DNA of 5,499 nucleotides, taken from positions 1 through 5,499 of the forward strand of contig JACMRC010000077.1 of NCBI GenBank assembly GCA_014376655.1. Direction: 5' to 3'. This DNA comes from Mucilaginibacter sp. (GTDB taxonomy: Bacteria > Bacteroidota > Bacteroidia > Sphingobacteriales > Sphingobacteriaceae). This document shows, piece after piece, positions 1-5,499 of the stretch. The notes beneath the pieces are model-generated. The model did no database searches, was not told the origin of the DNA, and worked only from the letters and a program-made list of their open reading frames with translations. Each line of letters opens with the position of its first letter. The stretch's first letter is position 1. The translations under genes were made by a program, and so were the position numbers.

Positions 1-23
1 CATAATATATTCTAAGTATCGGC

Positions 24-56
24 TTGCACCTAAATGCAAATAAAAAATTAAATTTG
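24..56 (+). promoter_or_regulatory. Putative Bacteroidota-type promoter of gldB
   Basis: TAAATTTG at 49-56 matches the Bacteroidota -7 consensus TAnnTTTG exactly, and a TTG at 24-26 could serve as the -33 element with a 22-base spacer, inside the reported 17-23 range. Transcription would start near 62-64, leaving a leader of under 10 bases and no room for a ribosome-binding site. The sequence before the ATG is A-rich, which fits initiation in this phylum. In an AT-rich stretch the match could be chance, and gldB may also be read from a gene upstream of the window. Confidence 0.5.
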
Positions 57-70
57 TTGAAAGTATAAAA

Positions 71-1111
71 ATGATACCATCCTTCTACAAGTTCAAACAA
101 ATTTATTTAATTTTTATTATCGGCGTGCTGCTAACAGCCTGTGGCCGAAACAAAAAAATTGATGTCAGCAATATACCAATTGATGTTAAGATAGAACGCT
201 TTGACCATGATTTTGACGGTTTGCATACAAAACCAATGGAACAGCAAGCCATATTTATGGTACAAAAGTACGGCGACTTTTACCGGGACTATACCCAACA
301 GATACTGGAGGCAGGCAGCATTAATGACACCACCTATTTTAACGTGCTGCGCAACGTTTTTAAGGGCCGGGCGTACTTAGACCTAAAGCACGATGTAGAT
401 GCCGTATACCCCGGCGATATGACTAAACAGGAAGCCGAATTAACAGACGCTTTTAGGCGGATAAAGTATTATTATCCTAAACAGAAAACGCCTAAGGTAT
501 ATGCCTACTTCTCGGGCTTTAAAGCACAAACATCTGTAGGCGATGGTTATTTTGGAATAGGATTAGATTTGTTTTTGGGTGCCGATTCGCGCTTTTACCC
601 GGCTTTAACAGAGGTGTTCCCCCGTTATATTTCAAGGCGGTTTACGCCTGATAATATTACCCCGCGTGTGGTTGAAGGTATAGCCCGCGAAGATATGTTC
701 CCCGAAAGTGATAATGATAAAACATTGTTGTCAAAAATGGTGTATAATGGTAAGATACTTTACTTTATGGACCAAATTTTACCAGACGTAGCCGACTCTA
801 TAAAGATAGGCTACACCACCCAGCAAATTAAATGGTGTACAGATTTTAAATCAACCATTTGGGCCTACCTTTTAGAGCAAAACTTATTGTACGAAACCGA
901 CGACCAGAAAATTCAAACTTACATTAACGAGGCCCCGTTTACCCCTCAATTAGGCGAGCATAACCAATCGGCACCCAAATTGGGGATCTGGACCGGCTGG
1001 CAAATTGTAAAAGAATATATGGACAAGCATCCCGAAGTTACGCTACAGCAATTAATGGACAACCAGGATGCGCAAAAAATATTGAACGATTCAAAATATC
1101 GACCCAAATAA
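71..1111 (+). CDS. gldB: Gliding motility lipoprotein GldB
   Basis: This 346-residue lipoprotein resembles GldB, a Bacteroidota cell-envelope protein required for gliding in Flavobacterium johnsoniae, where loss of Gld lipoproteins also impairs the type IX secretion machinery (family knowledge). A hydrophobic signal (about residues 11-23) ends in a lipobox, L21-T22-A23-C24, so C24 should be lipidated. The residues after it (G-R-N-K-K) lack the acidic run typical of surface-export signals, so the protein probably faces the periplasm (inference). Family-like blocks are GIGLDLFLGAD (162-172), PRYISRRFTPDNI (184-196), EDMFPE (207-212), GKILYFMDQILP (227-238) and GIWTGWQIV (305-313). No HExxH is present, so there is no sign of metalloprotease activity. 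The ATG is fixed by an in-frame stop at 41-43. In flavobacteria gldC usually follows gldB; here a terminator and convergent genes follow. The family call is strong; the exact biochemical role is unknown even in model species. Confidence 0.9.
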   Translation: MIPSFYKFKQIYLIFIIGVLLTACGRNKKIDVSNIPIDVKIERFDHDFDGLHTKPMEQQAIFMVQKYGDFYRDYTQQILEAGSINDTTYFNVLRNVFKGRAYLDLKHDVDAVYPGDMTKQEAELTDAFRRIKYYYPKQKTPKVYAYFSGFKAQTSVGDGYFGIGLDLFLGADSRFYPALTEVFPRYISRRFTPDNITPRVVEGIAREDMFPESDNDKTLLSKMVYNGKILYFMDQILPDVADSIKIGYTTQQIKWCTDFKSTIWAYLLEQNLLYETDDQKIQTYINEAPFTPQLGEHNQSAPKLGIWTGWQIVKEYMDKHPEVTLQQLMDNQDAQKILNDSKYRPK

Positions 1112-1128
1112 CCAACAGATAAGGCACA

Positions 1129-1165
1129 AAAAAAGCGTCCCGCAAATAATGCAGGACGCTTTTTT
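1129..1165. terminator. Bidirectional Rho-independent terminator between gldB and the convergent gene
   Basis: A perfect 12-bp inverted repeat pairs 1129-1140 (AAAAAAGCGTCC) with 1154-1165 (GGACGCTTTTTT) around a 13-base loop, in which GC at 1142-1143 can also pair with GC at 1151-1152. The A run on the left and T run on the right give a U-tract whichever strand is transcribed. It starts 17 bases after the gldB stop and lies 24 bases past the stop of the minus-strand small membrane protein gene, so it can end transcription from both sides. Confidence 0.87.
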
Positions 1166-1189
1166 GTTAATATAGTAAGTTAAAGTAAG

Positions 1190-1375
1190 TTACTTAATGA
1201 TGGTAAACACTGCCTTAAGCCCTACACCGGCACCAATTGCCAATATAACGTTAGCAATGGCCGACGCATGTCTAAAGTCTGCAAAGCGTAAATAAACGCC
1301 AACTAAACCTATAACTATAGCAATTACTAATAATATGTAATGGCGTTCTGAATTTGCTTCTTGCATTGAGCTCAT
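1190..1375 (-). CDS. Small two-helix membrane protein, function unknown
   Basis: This 61-residue protein is almost entirely two hydrophobic segments, about residues 13-29 (YILLVIAIVIGLVGVYL) and 38-58, joined by a short loop RFADFRH with two arginines and a histidine. The positive loop suggests a hairpin with both ends outside and the loop in the cytoplasm (inference). I recognise no named family, though small proteins with an HYILLV...G.YLRFADF pattern seem familiar from Sphingobacteriaceae genomes. The start is either Met1 (1375) or Met4 (1366); neither has a Shine-Dalgarno sequence. It is the last of four same-strand genes, 79 bases after the propeller gene, has a plausible promoter of its own and is followed by a strong terminator, so it may be transcribed alone. 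Reality is supported by the coherent membrane topology and by this flanking promoter and terminator, not by a known homologue. Confidence 0.72.
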   Translation of the reverse strand: MSSMQEANSERHYILLVIAIVIGLVGVYLRFADFRHASAIANVILAIGAGVGLKAVFTIIK

Positions 1376-1398
1376 AGTGCTTATCTTTTTTATTGCTA

Positions 1399-1406
1399 CA
1401 AAAATA
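1399..1406 (-). promoter_or_regulatory. Putative promoter -7 element of the small membrane protein gene
   Basis: On the minus strand this reads TATTTTTG, an exact match to the Bacteroidota -7 consensus TAnnTTTG. Transcription would begin near 1392, about 17 bases before the ATG at 1375. No TTG lies at the expected -33 distance; there is only a T-rich run around 1427-1434. The element is therefore tentative. Confidence 0.42.
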
Positions 1407-1454
1407 GAAATGTTTAGTTAATTATCTAAAAAATTCAGCGTTTAAATTTAGTCG

Positions 1455-2501
1455 CTATTTTATATTCCCGAAATGCACATTCTCGGTTATCGCGTTAGCA
1501 TCATTTAATAACTGGATGGTGGTTGACGGGCCAAGGTTCATTGGTGCGGTCCACTCACGCAGTGCCCATACCACTTTTTTATCGGGACTGATAGCTATAG
1601 CTTGTACCTCAGGGCCTGCAGGGTCAACCTTGCCACCCCACTGGTTAAACCAATTACCTACTATAGTGTTACCGTTGGCTAAACGTGTAGCAACCTGTGG
1701 CGACAGGAATTTATAATCGGGCATGTCACTCATCATGTACTCCCATACCACTTCGCCTTTACGGTTTAGCTCACGCACGTAGGCTGTCCGGTTACCCTCG
1801 TGCCCTGACGCTAACAGGTTACCATTCTTCAACGGCTCTATACCCCAGATGCCCGGCATATCAAACGACAGTAACTGCTTGCCATCAACATCATACTCGC
1901 GGATCTGGCCCAGGTCCATGTGCGCTACCAGGATGTTGCCATCCGGTGTTAGCCTTGCATGGCGAAACTGGCCATGTGTACCCGTCCCTTTGGTGGGTAG
2001 GGTAAATTGCTTTACTATCTTGTTGGTTTTGATATTCATTACAAACAGCTTAGCGGTATCGCCATTCTGAATAAAAACCACGTGGTCATTACCTATTAAT
2101 TGTGCAGTATGTGTTTCGTGATTTTTAGCAGCATCGTAGTGCCACAATACGTTTTTGTTCTTATCAATTAAGGTAACGCCATATTGGTGGGCAAACAGCA
2201 CATTACCGCTTTTAGTAAGCATGGCATCGCTTATCTCGCCCTTGCCTGTAGTGTCAATATACGACCAGGCAATTTTGCCTTTACGCACAATGTACATATT
2301 GCGCTGCTTTGCCTCGCCGGCATAAAAGAAATCAAACTCGGCCGGGCCTTTGCCGGGTAGCACTGCCGGGGTCGGTTGTTTTAATGCAGCAGGTGCTTGT
2401 TGCGCATTAACATTAATGCAGGACGCCGCTATTAAAAAAAGTAAAATCAAGGATTTAGAAAAACGCGGGTTACCGCCATTTAGGTTGAAAGTGTTGCTCA
2501 T
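1455..2501 (-). CDS. Secreted beta-propeller (PQQ/WD40-like repeat) protein
   Basis: This 348-residue protein has a basic N-terminus and a hydrophobic signal segment (about 18-28) with a likely signal-peptidase cleavage after N-V-N-A (33). C28 is preceded by A-A-S, a poor lipobox, so a lipoprotein is unlikely. The rest is a run of beta-propeller blades of about 35-45 residues: roughly 56-82, 91-123, 131-166, 181-214, 219-256 and 269-314. They share a pattern of a small/aromatic start, (D/N)GN(I/L)L(V/A), then a charged turn and a final W/F strand (for example TPDGNILVAH at 185-194 and VVWEY at 251-255). The last strand near 325-333 may close the ring. Recurring His before the NGN strands (H131, H181) recalls arylsulfotransferase-like and PQQ-type propellers, but no catalytic set can be assigned. 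It probably works in the periplasm or outside the cell; ligand and partners are unknown. It lies 85 bases after the TlpA-like gene on the same strand. Confidence 0.78.
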   Translation of the reverse strand: MSNTFNLNGGNPRFSKSLILLFLIAASCINVNAQQAPAALKQPTPAVLPGKGPAEFDFFYAGEAKQRNMYIVRKGKIAWSYIDTTGKGEISDAMLTKSGNVLFAHQYGVTLIDKNKNVLWHYDAAKNHETHTAQLIGNDHVVFIQNGDTAKLFVMNIKTNKIVKQFTLPTKGTGTHGQFRHARLTPDGNILVAHMDLGQIREYDVDGKQLLSFDMPGIWGIEPLKNGNLLASGHEGNRTAYVRELNRKGEVVWEYMMSDMPDYKFLSPQVATRLANGNTIVGNWFNQWGGKVDPAGPEVQAIAISPDKKVVWALREWTAPMNLGPSTTIQLLNDANAITENVHFGNIK

Positions 2502-2586
2502 ATACAGTTTAATTGGTATTTAAAATTACCTAATTGCTGTAGATGTTGTATGGTTAAAATGTGCAATCGTTGCCGTGGGATACGTT

Positions 2587-3297
2587 TTATTTGTTGCTTA
2601 CCTTGTGGTTTACTAAAAAGTCGGCGCAAGTTTTTAAGCGTTGATAATTTGCCTCAAAAGCCTTTTTCTCACCAATATTTACTTCTTTTCCTTCAGCATC
2701 GATATAACTGATAGGTGTGGCACCTTCTTGATATTTAACAATTTGTTTATCAGTTGCAATCATATAGCTTGCCGGGAAACCCCGGAAATGCTTGAACCCA
2801 CTGATGGTTATTTCGTGATCATCACCTTTATAGCGCTTAGGTGAGGGTACAATATTAATAACGTTACTATACTGTAAAGCAAGTTTTGCAGTTTCCTCGG
2901 GCGTATCCCAAAACAATACTATAAAGTCTATCTTCTCTTTGTACTCTTCAGCAATTTTATTTAGCACAGGTATCTCTGCCTTGCATGGAGCACACCAACT
3001 TGCCGATACTGTCATAAATACAGGTTTATTCATCCTTCCTAAATCAATAACCTTGCCTGTTAAGGTTTTAAACCGGTAATTCTCAAGATAGGTATTATTA
3101 ATGCATGAGTTGATGGAATCGTAATAAGTTAAAGCACGTTTTTCGTCTTTATTATCCCAGGCCTTTTGACAATTAAGTATATATTGCTTTATCAATAGTT
3201 CTGTATCAGCAAACATTCTTTTTTTAACAGCCGATTGTCCGTAAGACGTTACAGCAAAAAATGAAACCGCAAAACAAATTTTAAAGGTTTTGATCAT
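2587..3297 (-). CDS. Secreted TlpA-family thiol:disulfide oxidoreductase
   Basis: This 236-residue thioredoxin-fold protein carries the redox site W101-C-A-P-C105 in the context SASWCAPCKAEIPVLNKIAEEY, and a cis-proline P175 in RGFPASYM, both standard for TlpA/ResA-like periplasmic oxidoreductases. These usually reduce or rearrange disulfides in exported proteins or cytochrome c apoproteins. A signal peptide spans about 1-20, with cleavage likely after S-Y-G. Residues 21-75 form a helical region before the thioredoxin domain (about 75-200), a common layout in Bacteroidota. The tail adds a short helical segment ending near the stop. Extra cysteines C43, C65 and C224 lie outside the active site and might form a structural disulfide. 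No cytochrome-maturation gene or DsbD/CcdA partner is nearby, so the substrate is unknown. The 5' half is visibly more AT-rich than the neighbouring genes. It begins 65 bases after the VWA gene and may share its transcript. Confidence 0.9.
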   Translation of the reverse strand: MIKTFKICFAVSFFAVTSYGQSAVKKRMFADTELLIKQYILNCQKAWDNKDEKRALTYYDSINSCINNTYLENYRFKTLTGKVIDLGRMNKPVFMTVSASWCAPCKAEIPVLNKIAEEYKEKIDFIVLFWDTPEETAKLALQYSNVINIVPSPKRYKGDDHEITISGFKHFRGFPASYMIATDKQIVKYQEGATPISYIDAEGKEVNIGEKKAFEANYQRLKTCADFLVNHKVSNK

Positions 3298-3362
3298 GAT
3301 TGAGCTTGGATTTAAGTGCCTAAATAACGAAGAAACGGGGGAAATATTGCGTAATGATTGAT

Positions 3363-5450
3363 CTAAACCTCACCCTCTCGCTTACGCAAAAACCATTCGA
3401 TACCCAACAACGCCACTATAAACCCGAAGATCCATTTAACGTCTATCATATCGTTGTAGTGGCTATCCTCGTACACCAGGGTTTTAATGTTTTCATTCTT
3501 ACGGATCAGGTCGGCAAGTTGGCTAATCTGAGATGGTTGCAGCATTTGCCCGCCACTCTGTTTAGCTATGTTTCTTAACAGCTGATGATTAGCCGCGCTC
3601 TGGCGGATTTCCAGGTTAAGCGGCTTAACAGTCAACTGGCCGTTAGCATTAAACAACCGGTTACCTAATTTTGTGGACGCGACATAAGTATATTCGCCAA
3701 CAGGTAAAGTGCCTGCATCCAACTGGTAGCTTTGCCCGTTACGGGTGGCTAAGAAACTGTAGTTCTTGCCATCGGTATTTTTAAGTTCTATACGTACATC
3801 GGGGGTGTTAACCAGCTCCAGCGCATCGTTATACAACTCGGCGTTTATCAATACATTCTCACCCTCGTCAAAAATATTTTTTGCAGGATAGGCCCTAAAG
3901 CGCTGCCTGCTGGCATTTGCGGTAAGGTACTGTACGCTTTGGCTGAACAGTTCTTCCATAGCATGATGGTTACCGTAAGCTCCAAACTCGGCTAACTGCC
4001 AGCGCCATAGGCCCTCGCCGGTAAGTACACCAATACGGCGGCCATTATCATCGCCAAACAACAATAACGGGTAACTTGTAGTAACCGACCCAATGCGTTG
4101 CTTAAACAACACACCATTAGTAACCGCCGCGGTATAACTGCCAAACGGAGCCATTAAAGGCGGCATCCGGCTTATTTTTTGCATAGCGGAATCCGTCAAT
4201 ACAAACGAAGTAAACTCGGCTGTAGGCTGGGCGAAAACCTCCTGCATATCCAACCTGCCTGCGCTTATGCGGGTTAGTTTTTGCACTTCGTTAAAGCTGG
4301 ATAAGTTAGCCTGCCCGCCTAATAAATACCATATCGGCGTTTTGCCTTTGGTGACCAATTCGCTTAGCTGACCGTTTGCAGCCGGCATAGTTTGATGCAG
4401 GATGATCAAGCTATAATCGCTTAGCTTTAAGCCGGTCATGTCGGCCAGCTGACTGGTTTTTAGCTCGTAGTTTTTATTGGCCTCTATAGCTTGTTTTATA
4501 ACGGTAATATCCGGGTGCGCACCATCATACAACAACAGGATCTTTTGCCTGGCATCCAGCACTTCTACATAAATGGTTTCGGTATTGTTTTGGGTGGATA
4601 GCTCGTTTTTAACCGGTGTAATGCTGATGTTAAATTTGTGGATGCCTTTTCTATCGGCATTTAACTTAATGGTCAATATCTTTTTAAAAGCATCATTAGT
4701 TACCGGGATGATCTGCCCGTTAACCTGACGGCCATCTTCGGTAACGCTAAGGTGCATGGTTTCGCCTTTGCTTTGGTAAGCCTGCGCCAATACTTCTATC
4801 TCGAAGTCGTTGCCTAAAAAAGCGGTTTTGTTGTAATTTACGTTGCCGATAAGCAAATCGCGTTTAGCAATGGTATCGCCTAAGGCTATGGTATAAATAT
4901 TGGTTTTAAAATTACGAGCCTCGTATTGCGGATCGGCATCCTGGTTATATAAACCATCGGTAGCCAATACCAATGCGCCTATGTTTTGGTTAACAAACCT
5001 GTCATTCAACTGGCGTAGTGCAGCCGCTATATTAGTTTGCTTGTTATTAAACGTTTTTGATAAGCCGTTATTAAGATCATGTCCGAAATTAAATTCCTGC
5101 ACCTCGTAGCCATCGCCCAATTGTTGCTTTAGCTTACCCAGTTCATCAACAAATTTAGCCGGATCAAAACCCGCCGGGTGGAATGTATTAATGGACCCCG
5201 AGTTATCCTGCGCTATTAAAACCAAAGGTTTTTGTGGTTTGTAATTGGTAGACCGCACCAATGGCGATACCAGCAGCAAGGCTATTAAAAACACCACTAT
5301 CGCCCTGAAAGCCGCCAGCACATACCTGAATTTATTTGACAGGTTTACCGGCTGCCGATACATCAACCATGCATACAGCACACCCAACAGCAGGCAAACA
5401 GGCGCCCACCATCCGGAAATAGCACCCCAGGTGATTGAAAATAGCAGCAT
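3363..5450 (-). CDS. Membrane-anchored von Willebrand factor A protein with GATase-like region
   Basis: This 695-residue inner-membrane protein has two N-terminal helices (about 12-30 and 43-64) with the basic loop RQPVNLSNKFR between them, then a large soluble region, then a C-terminal helix (about 673-688) ending in RKREGEV. By the positive-inside rule the soluble part is periplasmic. A VWA domain (about 75-192) has a complete metal-binding MIDAS: D82-x-S84-x-S86, T139 and D165 (in LATDG), so it should bind a divalent ion and a protein ligand. An Ig-like beta domain follows (about 200-298), then a region (about 303-515) starting KILLLYDG and containing GEGLWRW (478-484), which resembles the class I glutamine-amidotransferase fold seen in related Bacteroidota membrane proteins, though no catalytic Cys-His pair is evident. 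A further beta domain covers about 516-612. The ATG is fixed by an in-frame stop at 5484-5486. The exact role is unknown; a scaffold or sensor in envelope processes is plausible. Confidence 0.88.
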   Translation of the reverse strand: MLLFSITWGAISGWWAPVCLLLGVLYAWLMYRQPVNLSNKFRYVLAAFRAIVVFLIALLLVSPLVRSTNYKPQKPLVLIAQDNSGSINTFHPAGFDPAKFVDELGKLKQQLGDGYEVQEFNFGHDLNNGLSKTFNNKQTNIAAALRQLNDRFVNQNIGALVLATDGLYNQDADPQYEARNFKTNIYTIALGDTIAKRDLLIGNVNYNKTAFLGNDFEIEVLAQAYQSKGETMHLSVTEDGRQVNGQIIPVTNDAFKKILTIKLNADRKGIHKFNISITPVKNELSTQNNTETIYVEVLDARQKILLLYDGAHPDITVIKQAIEANKNYELKTSQLADMTGLKLSDYSLIILHQTMPAANGQLSELVTKGKTPIWYLLGGQANLSSFNEVQKLTRISAGRLDMQEVFAQPTAEFTSFVLTDSAMQKISRMPPLMAPFGSYTAAVTNGVLFKQRIGSVTTSYPLLLFGDDNGRRIGVLTGEGLWRWQLAEFGAYGNHHAMEELFSQSVQYLTANASRQRFRAYPAKNIFDEGENVLINAELYNDALELVNTPDVRIELKNTDGKNYSFLATRNGQSYQLDAGTLPVGEYTYVASTKLGNRLFNANGQLTVKPLNLEIRQSAANHQLLRNIAKQSGGQMLQPSQISQLADLIRKNENIKTLVYEDSHYNDMIDVKWIFGFIVALLGIEWFLRKREGEV

Positions 5451-5463
5451 TTTTGATAGGTTG

Positions 5464-5491
5464 AACGTTGTACGTAATACGTTTTACGTTA
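5464..5491. repeat. Heptad-phased ACGT repeat upstream of the VWA gene
   Basis: Four ACGT tetramers start at 5465, 5472, 5479 and 5486, exactly 7 bases apart. The units read aACGTTg, tACGTAa, tACGTTt and tACGTTa, close to a TACGTTN heptamer. Each core is self-complementary, so the array looks similar on both strands. It begins 14 bases upstream of the VWA start codon and fades toward the window edge. It might be a decayed tandem repeat or a set of protein-binding sites; the sequence alone does not decide. Confidence 0.6.
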
Positions 5492-5499
5492 TTGTGCAA

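Noticed and set aside
1175..1192. Two copies of GTAAGTTA, 10 bases apart, next to the terminator
   Set aside because: The repeat is short and AT-rich, and the second copy overlaps the stop codon of the small membrane protein gene. Chance is the simplest explanation.
1516..2070. Three plus-strand open frames (1516-1716, 1697-2005, 1849-2070) opposite the propeller gene
   Set aside because: They lie wholly antisense to a well-supported gene with propeller repeats, overlap one another, and give Cys/Pro/Ser-rich products with no recognisable domain or start signals.
2414..2435. Possible lipobox ending at C28 of the propeller protein
   Set aside because: The residues before the cysteine are A-A-S and lack the Leu/Val/Ile usual at -3, while a good signal-peptidase I site (N-V-N-A) follows five residues later.
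2521..2528. TAATTTTA on the minus strand as a -7 element for the propeller gene
   Set aside because: It has one mismatch at the conserved final G and no TTG at a suitable upstream distance, so it is too weak in an AT-rich gap.
2641..2844. Plus-strand open frame opposite the TlpA-like gene
   Set aside because: It is antisense to the conserved thioredoxin domain and yields a low-complexity Phe/Ile-rich peptide.
3354..3578. Plus-strand open frame opposite the 3' end of the VWA gene
   Set aside because: It is almost entirely antisense to the C-terminal part of a conserved protein, with no domain and no promoter.
4900..5109. Plus-strand open frame opposite the VWA domain
   Set aside because: It is a mirror of the MIDAS-containing coding region and its product resembles no known protein.
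1..5499. Mobile elements, tRNA or rRNA genes, CRISPR arrays, toxin-antitoxin or defence genes
   Set aside because: No terminal inverted repeats, transposase-like proteins, cloverleaf sequence, regularly spaced long repeats or defence domains could be seen on either strand.

Overview
This window looks like ordinary chromosome from a Bacteroidota bacterium, most likely Sphingobacteriaceae (Mucilaginibacter/Pedobacter type). The evidence is a recognisable gliding-motility lipoprotein GldB, a good match to the Bacteroidota promoter -7 element (TAnnTTTG) just ahead of it, the lack of Shine-Dalgarno sequences before the genes, and several AT-leaning secreted proteins of kinds common in this phylum. 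The family placement is recalled from protein resemblance and was not computed.

Layout: one gene lies on the plus strand, gldB (71-1111). It converges on four minus-strand genes. In the direction of transcription these are a 695-residue membrane-anchored von Willebrand factor A protein (5450-3363), a secreted TlpA-like thiol:disulfide oxidoreductase (3297-2587), a secreted beta-propeller protein (2501-1455) and a 61-residue two-helix membrane protein (1375-1190). The gaps between the minus-strand genes are 65, 85 and 79 bases. They could share a transcript, but only the last gene has a plausible promoter of its own. A 12-bp hairpin with A and T tracts on both sides (1129-1165) sits between the converging genes and should terminate transcription from both directions.

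Function: all five products are predicted to act in the cell envelope: an outer- or inner-membrane lipoprotein, a periplasmic redox protein, a secreted propeller, and two inner-membrane proteins. No pathway linking the four minus-strand genes can be read from the sequence. Every coding region is intact, and the starts of gldB and the VWA gene are fixed by in-frame stops upstream with no Met in between.

I found no mobile element, RNA gene, CRISPR array, defence system or clearly new system. The most unusual non-coding signal is four ACGT cores spaced exactly 7 bases apart upstream of the VWA gene (5464-5491), cut off by the window edge. No gene-free stretch exceeds 300 bases.
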